Shown: positions 17,146 to 25,392, counted from the stretch's first letter. The stretch is 35,757 nt of DNA from an uncultured Acidiferrobacteraceae bacterium (GCA_913009895.1 CAJVXY010000028.1:1-35757); one strand, 5' to 3'. Program-made: numbers and translations. The notes: generated by a model from the letters alone, not told the origin.

Positions 17146-18279
17146 ATGTTAACTACTTGTCTTAAGCGTATCAAAAGCTCAATCCAGTTCCTGGGAGCAG
17201 GGCTGATGTTATTGCCTGGCTTGGCCATGGCGGAATACGCACTCAATTTCCAGCGGCCGGTAACTGAAATAGCGCGTGAAGTATTCGAGCTACACAATCT
17301 GATTTTAACGATTGTAATAGTGATTTTTATTGCTGTGTTTGTTGTTATGTTTTACTCCATTTTTGCCCATCGCAAGAGCAGGGGACATAAGGCAGCCAAT
17401 TTTCATGAAAGCACGACCGTAGAAGTCATCTGGACTATTATCCCGTTTATTATTCTGGTGAGTATGGCGATTCCTTCAACCGCCACGTTGTTGAAAATGG
17501 ACAATACCAGCGGATCAGAAATGACCGTAAAAATTGTTGGTTACCAGTGGAAATGGCAATACGAATATCTTGACCACGACATCAGTTTTTTCAGTTCTTT
17601 ATCTACGCCCCGGGCCCAGATCGAGAATAAAGAAAAGAAGGGCGAAAATTATTTACTCGAGGTCGATAACCCCGTCGTGCTGCCAGTGGGCAAGAAAATT
17701 CGGTTTGTACTCACTGCCAATGACGTAATTCATTCCTGGTGGGTACCCCAGTTAGCCGTCAAAAAAGATGCAATACCCGGATTTATCAATGAAATGTGGA
17801 CCAAGATTGATGAGCCCGGTATTTATCGCGGCCAGTGCGCTGAACTCTGTGGTAAGGATCATGGTTTCATGCCTATCGTAATTAAGGCCGTCAGCGAGGA
17901 AGATTTCAACAAGTGGGTAAGCCTCCAGAAAGATAAAGCCGTCTCAGCAGCTGCTGATTCAAACAAGGTCTGGACCAAGACAGCGCTACTTAAAAAAGGC
18001 AAAAAGGTTTACGAGAAATCCTGTCAAGCCTGTCATGGCGCAACCGGTGCCGGCGTACCCGGCGCTTTTCCGGCCATTACTGGCAGCAAGATTGCCACGG
18101 GACCAGTTAAAGACCACCTTGCGATTGTTATGGATGGCAAGGCCGGTACTGCCATGCAGGCATTTAAGGGCCAGCTCAGTGATGCGGATTTAGCTGCCGT
18201 TGTGACATTTGAACGCAACGGTTTAGGCAACAAAGCAGGCGATATCGTCCAACCTTCCCAAGTGAAGGCACTTCGTTAA
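17146..18279 (+). CDS. coxB: Cytochrome c oxidase subunit II with C-terminal cytochrome c domain
   Basis: Subunit II carries the CuA centre that receives electrons for the oxidase. A signal peptide (about 1-29, ending 'GLAMA') and two transmembrane segments (about 51-70 and 95-112) are followed by the periplasmic cupredoxin. CuA ligands visible are His196, Cys231, Glu233, Cys235, His239 and Met242 ('RGQCAELCGKDHGFM'). Residues about 280-360 add a class I cytochrome c: heme site CQACH (293-297) and candidate axial Met337. A fused cytochrome c domain is found in caa3-like and many proteobacterial oxidases. GGGAG precedes the ATG. First gene of the cox operon. Confidence 0.95.
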   Translation: MLTTCLKRIKSSIQFLGAGLMLLPGLAMAEYALNFQRPVTEIAREVFELHNLILTIVIVIFIAVFVVMFYSIFAHRKSRGHKAANFHESTTVEVIWTIIPFIILVSMAIPSTATLLKMDNTSGSEMTVKIVGYQWKWQYEYLDHDISFFSSLSTPRAQIENKEKKGENYLLEVDNPVVLPVGKKIRFVLTANDVIHSWWVPQLAVKKDAIPGFINEMWTKIDEPGIYRGQCAELCGKDHGFMPIVIKAVSEEDFNKWVSLQKDKAVSAAADSNKVWTKTALLKKGKKVYEKSCQACHGATGAGVPGAFPAITGSKIATGPVKDHLAIVMDGKAGTAMQAFKGQLSDADLAAVVTFERNGLGNKAGDIVQPSQVKALR

Positions 18280-18309
18280 TATTTGGCTAAGGTTTTAGAG
18301 GAGAAAAAA

Positions 18310-19866
18310 ATGTCAGAAGCAGCACATCATCATCCGACCGGCCTGAGCCGTTGGCTGTTTACTACCAACCACAAGGATATCGGTACCATGTACCTGGTCT
18401 TTGCTTTCATGATGGCAATAATTGGCGGCCTTATGTCGCTTGTTATTCGGGCCGAGTTATTTGAACCTGGTTTACAGTTGGTAGATCCCAATTTTTTCAA
18501 CCAGATGACCACGGTTCACGCCCTGGTTATGGTATTTGGTTTTGTCATGCCGGCATTTGTTGGTCTTGCCAACTGGATGATCCCCTTAATGATTGGGGCA
18601 CCAGACATGGCCTTGCCACGTATGAATAACTGGAGCTTTTGGTTATTACCACCAGCAGCGACATTATTAATTATCTCGTTGTTTGTACCTGGCGGCGGCC
18701 CAGCTGCTGGCTGGACATTGTATCCACCCTTAAGCATACAAGGTGGCATGGGGATGGATTTCACGATTCTGACAGTGCACATGCTGGGTATATCTTCGAT
18801 TCTGGGTTCTATTAATATTATCGCGACTATCCTGAATATGCGGGCACCGGGCATGGCCTTAATGAAAATGCCATTGTTCGTCTGGACCTGGTTAATTACT
18901 GCTTTCCTGTTGCTAGCAGCTATTCCTGTATTTGCCGGTGCCGTGACCATGTTATTAACCGATCGTCATTTTGGCACCCAGTTTTTTGATGCAGCCGGTG
19001 GCGGTGATCCAGTACTGTTCCAGCACATTTTCTGGTTCTTTGGTCATCCCGAGGTTTACATCCTGGTACTACCTGCATTTGGCGTGATTTCCCAGGTTAT
19101 TCCAACCTTTGCCCGTAAGCCGTTATTTGGTTACAGCTCCATGGTGTTTGCGACCGCGGCTATTGCCTTCTTGTCATTCATAGTCTGGGCCCATCACATG
19201 TATACGGTTGGTATGCCCGTGGCCGGTGAATTATTTTTCATGTATGCCACCATGTTGATCGCGGTACCGACGGGGGTGAAGGTGTTTAACTGGGTGGCCA
19301 CTATGTGGCGCGGCTCCATGACCTTTGAAGCGCCAATGCTTTTTGCAATCGCCACGGTATTTACCTTTACTATGGGTGGTGTAACCGGCCTGATGCTGGC
19401 ACTGACACCGGTAGATTTTCAGTATCATGATACCTATTTTGTGGTTGCTCATTTTCATTATGTAATTGTCGGTGGTTCTGTACTGGGTTTATTTACTGCT
19501 GTTTATTACTGGTTGCCAAAATGGACGGGTCACATGTATTCGGAAGTTGTGGGCAAATGGCATTTCTGGTTAACCATGATTGGGATTAATTTGACCTTTT
19601 TCCCGCAGCATTTCTCGGGACTGGCGGGCATGCCAAGACGTATCCCTGACTACGCACTACAGTTTGCAGAATTTAATATGTGGTCAACCTATGGCGCTTT
19701 CCTTGCCGTGTTCTCGCAATTAATTTTCTTCTATCTTGTATGGAAAACAGTTAAAGGCGGCGAAAAGGCGACTGATCAGGTTTGGGAAGGGGCAGAAGGC
19801 CTGGAATGGACAGTACCGTCACCTGCGCCATACCATACCTTTGAGACACCACCAAAGGTAAGTTAA
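18310..19866 (+). CDS. coxA: Cytochrome c oxidase subunit I
   Basis: Catalytic, heme- and CuB-bearing subunit that reduces oxygen and pumps protons across the inner membrane. ATG 18310 follows a strong GAGGAG; the in-frame TTG at 18283 is rejected. Counting from that ATG: low-spin heme ligands His70 and His383; CuB ligands His246, His295 and His296, with Tyr250 in 'GHPEVYILVLPAFG' for the His-Tyr cross-link; and heme a3 ligand His381 in 'HDTYFVVAHFHYV'. The Glu in 'GHPEVY' marks an A1-type D-channel enzyme. Twelve hydrophobic helices are evident. It lies 30 bases after coxB. Confidence 0.96.
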   Translation: MSEAAHHHPTGLSRWLFTTNHKDIGTMYLVFAFMMAIIGGLMSLVIRAELFEPGLQLVDPNFFNQMTTVHALVMVFGFVMPAFVGLANWMIPLMIGAPDMALPRMNNWSFWLLPPAATLLIISLFVPGGGPAAGWTLYPPLSIQGGMGMDFTILTVHMLGISSILGSINIIATILNMRAPGMALMKMPLFVWTWLITAFLLLAAIPVFAGAVTMLLTDRHFGTQFFDAAGGGDPVLFQHIFWFFGHPEVYILVLPAFGVISQVIPTFARKPLFGYSSMVFATAAIAFLSFIVWAHHMYTVGMPVAGELFFMYATMLIAVPTGVKVFNWVATMWRGSMTFEAPMLFAIATVFTFTMGGVTGLMLALTPVDFQYHDTYFVVAHFHYVIVGGSVLGLFTAVYYWLPKWTGHMYSEVVGKWHFWLTMIGINLTFFPQHFSGLAGMPRRIPDYALQFAEFNMWSTYGAFLAVFSQLIFFYLVWKTVKGGEKATDQVWEGAEGLEWTVPSPAPYHTFETPPKVS

Positions 19867-19938
19867 ATAAATTAATAAAAATGGGTGAAATTTAAAAATT
19901 TCGCCCTGCTTTATTTTTTGGAAAATAAGGTAGCTGAT

Positions 19939-20046
19939 ATGTCTGACAAAATGAGCCAAAAAAAGCGTGTTGTTATTACTGTCATTATTACCGCCAGTAT
20001 TGCATTGGCAGCGTATGTGTCCGCTTTTTTTAAGGACTGGACATGA
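19939..20046 (+). CDS. Small single-pass membrane protein in the cox operon, 35 aa (cytochrome oxidase small assembly protein-like)
   Basis: A 35-residue frame in the coxA-ctaG gap: ATG at 19939 with AAGG eight bases upstream. A basic N-terminus ('MSQKKR') is followed by one hydrophobic helix ('VVITVIITASIALAAYVSA') and the end 'FFKDWT'. Its TGA overlaps the ctaG ATG (ATGA), a hallmark of translational coupling. Position and form fit the very small proteins found between coxA and ctaG in many proteobacterial cox operons; the molecular role is not established. Confidence 0.75.
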   Translation: MSDKMSQKKRVVITVIITASIALAAYVSAFFKDWT

Positions 20047-20627
20047 ATGAGCAGACAAATAAAAAAACTGCTACGCGCCTGCTGTTAGTTGCGGTCGCCA
20101 TGTTTGGTTTTGGTTATGCACTAGTACCTTTATATGACTTGTTGTGTGATGTCACAGGTTTGAATGGCAAGACCCAGCGGGCAGATGTTAGCGAAATAAA
20201 AAATCAGAAAATAATCCTGGATCGTTTGGTTAAAGTTGAATTTACAACCATGGTAAATACTAATTTACCGTGGAAGTTTAAGGCCTTGCAAAACAAGGTC
20301 AGTGTTCATCCCGGAGAATTGACCACAGTTAAATTTTTGGTCAGGAACATGACGGACATGGCCATAACCGGCCAGGCAATACCCAGTGTTGCGCCTAGCA
20401 AAGCAGCCAACCACTTCAAGAAAATTGAGTGTTTTTGTTTTACCCAACAGACCTTACAGCCGGGCGAAGAAAAAGAAATGGCGGTCCAGTTTGTCGTCGA
20501 TAGTAAGCTGGCGCCAGAGATCGACACAATTACACTGGCCTATACATTTTTTAATAGCAATAAAAATATAAAAACAGGATTGATTAAAAAGCAGCCAGTT
20601 GCGGTTGCAGCAAATAATTCAAAATAA
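20043..20627 (+). CDS. ctaG: Cytochrome c oxidase assembly protein CtaG (Cox11 family)
   Basis: Delivers copper to the CuB centre of subunit I from the periplasmic side. There is one N-terminal membrane helix (about 11-28) and a soluble beta-rich domain. Copper-ligand cysteines are Cys130 and Cys132 in 'KIECFCFTQQTLQPGE' and the membrane-proximal Cys35 in 'YDLLCDVTG'. 194 residues is typical. The start overlaps the small upstream gene by four bases; coxC follows after 30 bases. Confidence 0.93.
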   Translation: MNEQTNKKTATRLLLVAVAMFGFGYALVPLYDLLCDVTGLNGKTQRADVSEIKNQKIILDRLVKVEFTTMVNTNLPWKFKALQNKVSVHPGELTTVKFLVRNMTDMAITGQAIPSVAPSKAANHFKKIECFCFTQQTLQPGEEKEMAVQFVVDSKLAPEIDTITLAYTFFNSNKNIKTGLIKKQPVAVAANNSK

Positions 20628-20657
20628 ATTGTAACTTTAGAAATAGAGGATAAGCAT

Positions 20658-21533
20658 ATGTCCACAGCAAATGGTGGTTATTATTTACCAGAGCCAAGTC
20701 CCTGGCCAGTTATCATGTCATCAGGAGTGTTTATAACGGCCCTGGGTTTTATTTTACAAATGAACGGGTATGCCCCCGGGCCATGGTTGATGCTCGCCGG
20801 TGTCGTGATCATTGTTTACATCATGTTTCGCTGGTTTGGTCAGGTCATCGGTGAGAGTGAGGCCGGTGTTTATAATGAACAGGTCGATATGTCATTCCGC
20901 CTGGGCATGGGCTGGTTCATATTCTCGGAAATCATGTTTTTTGCTGCCTTTTTTGGTGCCCTGTTTTATGTGCGTGTATTCTCAGTTGAGTGGATTGGTG
21001 CGACTGATATGCTCTGGCCTGATTTTGTTGCCCACTGGCCGACTGCTGGACCTGAAGGCTTAAAAGCAATTGCCGCCGATACCGAGCCCGGCCCGGGCCA
21101 GTTCTCACCTATGGGCGCCTGGGGAATACCGGCAATCAATACCGCCATCCTGTTAACATCAGGCGCTACTGTAACTGCTGCTCACTGGGCACTGAAAAAA
21201 GATGATCGCGGCTCGTTGGTATTCTGGTTGGCCATCACCTCTCTGCTGGGTGTCGTGTTCCTGAGTTTGCAGGCTTACGAATATGCCCACGCCTGGACCG
21301 AGCTGGACCTGACCATGAGTGCGGGTGTTTATGGTGCAACATTTTATTTATTAACCGGCTTCCATGGATTTCATGTCACCATGGGTACTATCATGTTAAT
21401 CGTCATCCTGATTCGTAGCATGAAAGGCCACTTTAAACCGGATCAGCATTTTGGCTTTGAAGGTGTCGCCTGGTATTGGCACTTTGTGGATGTTGTCTGG
21501 TTAGGATTGTTTGTATTCGTATATTGGCTGTAG
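20658..21533 (+). CDS. coxC: Cytochrome c oxidase subunit III
   Basis: Seven-helix subunit that stabilises the catalytic core. GAGG precedes the ATG. Characteristic stretches are 'SEIMFFAAFFGALFYVR' early and 'GFHGFHVTMGTIMLIVILIR' and 'WYWHFVDVVWLGLFVFVYWL' at the C-terminus. 291 residues is in the usual range. A terminator hairpin follows the stop, so coxB-coxC form one transcription unit. Confidence 0.95.
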   Translation: MSTANGGYYLPEPSPWPVIMSSGVFITALGFILQMNGYAPGPWLMLAGVVIIVYIMFRWFGQVIGESEAGVYNEQVDMSFRLGMGWFIFSEIMFFAAFFGALFYVRVFSVEWIGATDMLWPDFVAHWPTAGPEGLKAIAADTEPGPGQFSPMGAWGIPAINTAILLTSGATVTAAHWALKKDDRGSLVFWLAITSLLGVVFLSLQAYEYAHAWTELDLTMSAGVYGATFYLLTGFHGFHVTMGTIMLIVILIRSMKGHFKPDQHFGFEGVAWYWHFVDVVWLGLFVFVYWL

Positions 21534-21570
21534 TATTGGTTTCGGTACGAACCTAGACGGGAATTAAATG

Positions 21571-21608
21571 AGGCGCTGCTCAGGTTTGGGCGGCGCCTTT
21601 TCTCTTTA
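21571..21608 (+). terminator. Rho-independent terminator after coxC
   Basis: GGCGCTGCTC pairs with GGGCGGCGCC (two G-U pairs) around a short loop, followed by TTTTCTCTTT. It lies about 40 bases after the coxC stop. Confidence 0.8.
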
Positions 21609-21671
21609 ACACGCGAAGTTGATTACCTTAAAGATACTGGTGGGTTTTGAAACAGAAAGTGTCAGGCGGGA

Positions 21672-21872
21672 TTACCTGTGTCCCGGTATCAGGCCAAAAT
21701 AAAATCCGGCCATTAGCAAAACAAACAGGGATATCGACAGGCCAATACGAATCGTTAGCGCCTTAACCATTCGATCGCTATTGCTTTTGTCTTTAAACAT
21801 AAACAACATTGCTGAAAACAGGCTACCAACAATTACGATCAGAAACAGGATAATGACGACTTTAATTAACAT
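21672..21872 (-). CDS. Twin transmembrane protein, DUF2909-like, 66 aa
   Basis: Starting at the ATG 21872, two hydrophobic helices ('IKVVIILFLIVIVGSLFSAM' and 'IGLSISLFVLLMAGFYFGL') flank a charged loop ('KDKSNSDRMVKALTIR'). Small two-helix proteins of this kind lie between coxC and SURF1 in many gammaproteobacteria, here on the opposite strand to its neighbours as is usual there. Function is unknown. A longer frame to 21911 is possible but lacks a better ribosome site. Confidence 0.75.
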   Translation of the reverse strand: MLIKVVIILFLIVIVGSLFSAMLFMFKDKSNSDRMVKALTIRIGLSISLFVLLMAGFYFGLIPGHR

Positions 21873-21953
21873 GATAATTCTATTGTTCCAAAAAACGGTA
21901 ATTATAAACACAGTGTATGGCTTGTGCCCAATAGAATTTTATAACCAGCGCCC

Positions 21954-22703
21954 ATGTCACTAAAAAAACTAAAATCCAGACTAGGCATTATTTTGGCGAC
22001 GGTGCTGGCGCTGCCTATTTTGATTTCTCTTGGGGTCTGGCAATTAAATCGGGCCGAAGAAAAACAGACTTTACAAAACGAATACGACCGCCGGGCAACC
22101 GTTGGCCCCGTGAGAGTTACCGGCTTATTACAAACAGTGGATGATTTACGTTTTTACCGGGTTACCGCCAGTGGTTTTTATGATTCCGCCCACCAGATAC
22201 TAATCGATAATCGTACTCACGAAGGCCGGGCGGGTTACCATGTCATTACACCGATTATTGTTAGAGGAAGTGATACACGCATCCTGGTGAATCGTGGTTG
22301 GGTGCCCCTGGGTCAGTCGCGACAAATCTTGCCCCAGGTGGATCCGCCGAAAGGTTTGCAGACCGTGGTGGGTATTGCCACGATCCCGGTTAAAGGGGGC
22401 TTTCAGCTTGGCGAGTTACCCGTATTCGACAGTCCCTGGCAAACTGTCTGGCCACGACTGGATATTGATCATTTTCAGAAATTAACGGGTTTGAAAACAC
22501 AACCGGCAACAATATTACTGGAACCAGAAAGTGAAGCGGGCGGTTATATCAGGCACTGGAAACGACTGGATGCAGGTATCGCGGTGCATCATGGTTATGC
22601 CTTCCAGTGGTTTGCGCTGGCACTTGTTTTAGTGGTGATGTTGCTGGTTAACACTTTTAAGAAAAGCGGTGTCAGGAAAGATGATGCTGATGCGGATGCG
22701 TAA
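21954..22703 (+). CDS. SURF1 family cytochrome oxidase biogenesis protein
   Basis: SURF1 proteins help insert heme a into subunit I. Two membrane helices, near the N-terminus and at about 215-235, bracket a periplasmic domain. Family motifs seen are 'LGVWQLNRAEEK' (Trp-Gln-Leu-x-Arg), 'LIDNRTHEGRAGYHVITPI', 'ILVNRGWVPLG' and the C-terminal 'HHGYAFQWFALALVL'. The ending is Asp-rich. It is followed by the Sco-like gene after 21 bases. Confidence 0.92.
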   Translation: MSLKKLKSRLGIILATVLALPILISLGVWQLNRAEEKQTLQNEYDRRATVGPVRVTGLLQTVDDLRFYRVTASGFYDSAHQILIDNRTHEGRAGYHVITPIIVRGSDTRILVNRGWVPLGQSRQILPQVDPPKGLQTVVGIATIPVKGGFQLGELPVFDSPWQTVWPRLDIDHFQKLTGLKTQPATILLEPESEAGGYIRHWKRLDAGIAVHHGYAFQWFALALVLVVMLLVNTFKKSGVRKDDADADA

Positions 22704-22724
22704 ACTATTTAACAAGGTCTCGAT

Positions 22725-23354
22725 ATGACAAACCTGGAACAAAAAAATAAAGAAACTAACAAAATAAATAAAGCCATTATCATCATCCTGGTGGTGTTAT
22801 TTCTGGGCCCGTTATTTACTGCAATATGGTTGTTTAATAGCGAATGGCGACCAGCATCGACCAGTAATTACGGGACATTAATTGTACCGGCACGACCCCT
22901 GAACGAATTTGCATTAAAAACCATTACCGGTGACAACCTGGGCCTGGATGATATTAGATACAAATGGGCCATGATTGTCGTGGGTCCCGCTAATTGCCAA
23001 CAAGCCTGTCAGGACAACTTGTACAAAATGCGGCAGGTGCATACCTTGCAGGCAAAACATCAGCCACGATTACGGCGATATATGATAGTTACGGATAATG
23101 ACGGCTTGCCGGTTTTGAAATCATTGTTGGCAAAAGAATATCCGAAAATGATTGTGGTTAATTCACCGCAAAAAGAAATTAAAAAATTGGTCGAACAGTT
23201 TAAAATAGATGACAATGACGATGTCGCAGGGTTGCACCGGATATACCTGATGGACCCCCATGGCAACCTGATGATGTATTATGAGCAGGGAGTAGTTGGT
23301 ACAGACATTTACAAAGACCTGAAAAAATTATTGCGTAAGTCGCAAATTGGTTAA
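22725..23354 (+). CDS. Membrane-anchored Sco/thioredoxin-like protein of the cox biogenesis cluster
   Basis: One N-terminal membrane helix (about 17-37) is followed by a thioredoxin-fold domain. A CxxxC motif (Cys91, Cys95 in 'ANCQQACQD') and a distal His171 in 'GLHRIYLMDPHGNL' match the metal- or thiol-handling residues of Sco1/SenC proteins. It is shorter and more diverged than typical Sco, and proteins like this commonly sit between SURF1 and ctaA/ctaB. A role in copper handling or thiol reduction for the CuA site is inferred. ctaB starts five bases after its stop; no ctaA gene lies between. Confidence 0.7.
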   Translation: MTNLEQKNKETNKINKAIIIILVVLFLGPLFTAIWLFNSEWRPASTSNYGTLIVPARPLNEFALKTITGDNLGLDDIRYKWAMIVVGPANCQQACQDNLYKMRQVHTLQAKHQPRLRRYMIVTDNDGLPVLKSLLAKEYPKMIVVNSPQKEIKKLVEQFKIDDNDDVAGLHRIYLMDPHGNLMMYYEQGVVGTDIYKDLKKLLRKSQIG

Positions 23355-23358
23355 AGAC

Positions 23359-24321
23359 ATGAAATCTGAAGAAGCAGCCGTAGTAAATGGCATGAAAGCA
23401 GTGGATAAATCCCGGAAACCACGATTCATGAACCTGTTTAAGGAATTTTTTGAGTTAACCAAACCCCGTGTCGTGATGTTAATCGTATTCACGGCCGTGG
23501 TCGGTATGTTTCTTTCTACCCCTGGCGCCATCCCTCTTTCGATATTATTCTGGGGCACCCTGGGCATTGGCCTGGCAGCAGGATCTGCCGCAGCCATTAA
23601 CCATATTGTTGATCAGAAATCTGACGCCATCATGGGCCGCACACAATATCGGCCATTACCACAAGGCCAGCTAACCACCACCGAGGCAGTTATTTTCGCA
23701 TCAATACTGGCGATCATCGCCATGGTTATCCTGGTAGTACAAACAAATATGCTGACCGCCATTCTGACGTTTAGCGCACTCATTGGTTACTCGGTTGTTT
23801 ACACCCTTTTCCTGAAACGGGCCACGCCCCAGAATATTGTCATTGGTGGTGCTGCAGGTGCCGCGCCACCGGTATTGGGATGGACCGCGGTGACCGGAGA
23901 AGTTACTGCCGATGCCTTGTTATTATTTTTAATAATTTTTATCTGGACACCGCCCCACTTCTGGGCGCTGGCGCTTTATCGAGAAAAGGAATACGCAAAA
24001 GTTGATATTCCCATGTTACCCGTTACCCACGGGGCCGAGATCACAAGACTGTATATACTCTTGTATACAATCCTGCTTGTTGCAATTACCACCATGCCTT
24101 ATGCCACAAAAATGGCCGGGCCGATTTATATTATTGGCGCAAGTATTCTGAATGTTATTTTTCTGGCCTATGCCTGGAAACTTTATCGCAATTACAGCGA
24201 CCAGTTATCAAGAAAAACCTTTATATTTTCCATCCAGTATCTTTCGTTCCTGTTTGTTTTTCTTTTGATCGATCATTACAGTATTTTTATACACTCTGCT
24301 CTGCAGTCTGCTTTGTATTAA
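23359..24321 (+). CDS. ctaB: Heme O synthase (protoheme IX farnesyltransferase)
   Basis: Adds a farnesyl chain to heme b to make heme O, the precursor of heme A. It is a UbiA-type polytopic membrane enzyme. Aspartate-rich motif 1 is in 'NHIVDQKSDAIMGRTQYR' and motif 2 is around 'YREKEYAKVDIPMLP'; 'WTPPHFWALALY' is a further signature. ATG 23359 is used; a TTG at 23347 is in frame but overlaps the previous gene. The last residues ('QSALY' and stop) lie just before MITE copy 2. A degenerate second copy of the 3' end occurs at 25244-25392. Confidence 0.93.
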   Translation: MKSEEAAVVNGMKAVDKSRKPRFMNLFKEFFELTKPRVVMLIVFTAVVGMFLSTPGAIPLSILFWGTLGIGLAAGSAAAINHIVDQKSDAIMGRTQYRPLPQGQLTTTEAVIFASILAIIAMVILVVQTNMLTAILTFSALIGYSVVYTLFLKRATPQNIVIGGAAGAAPPVLGWTAVTGEVTADALLLFLIIFIWTPPHFWALALYREKEYAKVDIPMLPVTHGAEITRLYILLYTILLVAITTMPYATKMAGPIYIIGASILNVIFLAYAWKLYRNYSDQLSRKTFIFSIQYLSFLFVFLLIDHYSIFIHSALQSALY

Positions 24322-24510
24322 AAGGCCTGACTTTAATGGCACTGACTTAAGCTCAATAAGTCTTTTTTGTAGGTTGGACTGAGGGACGAAGTCCAACAGC
24401 GGCGCTTTATTTGGCACTTGCGTTGGACTTCGTCCCTCAGTCCAACCTACGGAAAACCATATTTAAACCAGATATTAGGCTTAAGTAAGTATCATTCAGG
24501 TCTGACTTTA
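24322..24510. repeat. MITE-like palindromic element, copy 2
   Basis: Inverted relative to the copy at 12907-13092. The inner palindrome arms (24369-24397 and 24422-24450) are perfect 29-base complements. The outer ends carry AATGGCACTGACTTAAGC and its degenerate reverse form. It begins directly after the ctaB stop codon and may also serve as its terminator. No ORF. Both copies are preceded by TTTGTATTA, which may be part of the element or its target. Confidence 0.8.
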
Positions 24511-24543
24511 CTTACGCCCCCCGATTATTTGTAATAAAGTTAC

Positions 24544-24573
24544 TTGACATATTATTACAGTATGTAATAATTA
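24544..24573 (+). promoter_or_regulatory. Toxin-antitoxin promoter with overlapping palindromic operator
   Basis: TTGACA at 24544-24549 and a TAATTA -10-like word at 24568-24573. Between and over them is a perfect inverted repeat ATTATTAC (24551-24558), AGTAT, GTAATAAT (24564-24571). This arrangement fits autorepression by the HTH antitoxin. Confidence 0.65.
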
Positions 24574-24577
24574 TATT

Positions 24578-24847
24578 GTGTTTAAGGTGGTTTACAAAAA
24601 GAAGGCGCTGAAATCCTTAAGAAAAATGCCCCAGAAAATTGCCGACCAGTTTTTCAATGCATTTGATAAGCTTGCTGGAAACAGTGAGAAAGGGCTGGAT
24701 TTAAAGAAACTCAGTAGCCGGGAAGGGCACCGGTTACGGATCGGCGGCTACCGTGCGATATACACACAAAATGCTGAGCATTTAATTATTCTGGTGTTAG
24801 ATGCGGGCCACGCGGAGGTATTTATAAATGAGCGCACAGATTATTGA
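24578..24847 (+). CDS. RelE-type toxin of a toxin-antitoxin pair, 89 aa
   Basis: Small basic protein of the RelE/ParE fold: 'YKKKALKSLRKMPQKIADQF', 'DLKKLSSREGHRLRIGGYRAIY' and the closing strand 'ILVLDAGHAEVF'. RelE-family toxins usually cut mRNA at the ribosome; ParE members poison gyrase, and sequence alone does not decide here. The start is GTG at 24578, only a few bases after the -10 word, so the mRNA may be leaderless; GTG 24587 is an alternative. The toxin comes first and overlaps the antitoxin gene by 20 bases. Confidence 0.85.
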   Translation: MFKVVYKKKALKSLRKMPQKIADQFFNAFDKLAGNSEKGLDLKKLSSREGHRLRIGGYRAIYTQNAEHLIILVLDAGHAEVFINERTDY

Positions 24848-25202
24848 AAAAAACGGTAAGGCAGAGTTTGCAGTTGTCCCTATTGATGAATACAACCTGC
24901 TACTTGAAAAGGCAGAAGAACTGGATGATGTGACCGCTTTTGACAAGGCCATGCATGAGCTGGAAGTTGGTCAGGATGAATTAGTGCCTGCAGAAATCGC
25001 CAAACGACTGGTTAGCGGCAAGGAGCGTCCGTTAAAGGTTTGGCGCGAATTTCGCGGAATAACACAGGCGCAACTGGCCGAACAAGCCGGTATTTCCCAG
25101 GGACAGGTCGCCCTGATTGAGGGCGGTAAGCGGGAAGGAAAGGTGTTGGTACTGAAAAGTCTTGCAAATGCGCTAGCAGTGGATCTGGATGATTTGGTTT
25201 GA
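24828..25202 (+). CDS. XRE-family antitoxin with N-terminal Phd-like segment, 124 aa
   Basis: Residues about 68-122 form a Cro/C1 helix-turn-helix ('GITQAQLAEQAGISQGQVALIEGGKR'). Residues about 1-30 ('KAEFAVVPIDEYNLLLEKAEELDD') look like the start of a Phd/YefM antitoxin. The acidic middle (about 30-55) may bind the toxin. It should neutralise the upstream toxin and repress the operon through the palindrome at 24551-24571. Order toxin-antitoxin as in HigBA systems. Confidence 0.85.
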   Translation: MSAQIIEKNGKAEFAVVPIDEYNLLLEKAEELDDVTAFDKAMHELEVGQDELVPAEIAKRLVSGKERPLKVWREFRGITQAQLAEQAGISQGQVALIEGGKREGKVLVLKSLANALAVDLDDLV

Positions 25203-25243
25203 AGCAGTATAACTGCAAAGACTGAAACAATAATGTACCAGTC

Positions 25244-25392
25244 AGATAGAAATCCTATCGTAATTACAGCGTCAGGTTAACAAAAAAATATTTATTTCCC
25301 CCGTCCAGTATTTATCGTTTCTTTTTGTTTTGCTGCTGGTAGATCATTGCAGTGTTTTTATTAGCACTGCCTTGAAGTCGGCTTTATATTAA
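25244..25392 (+). pseudogene. Decayed duplicate of the ctaB 3' end
   Basis: The stretch resembles the last about 45 codons of ctaB (about 24175-24321). Translated in the matching frame it gives 'QYLSFLFV', then a Val-Asp-His, and ends 'SALY' plus stop, as in CtaB. Upstream the nucleotide match (tatcgYaattacagcg) continues but a single-base loss shifts the frame. The toxin-antitoxin pair and MITE copy 2 thus lie between two copies of the ctaB end. No start codon or ribosome site is present. Confidence 0.75.
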
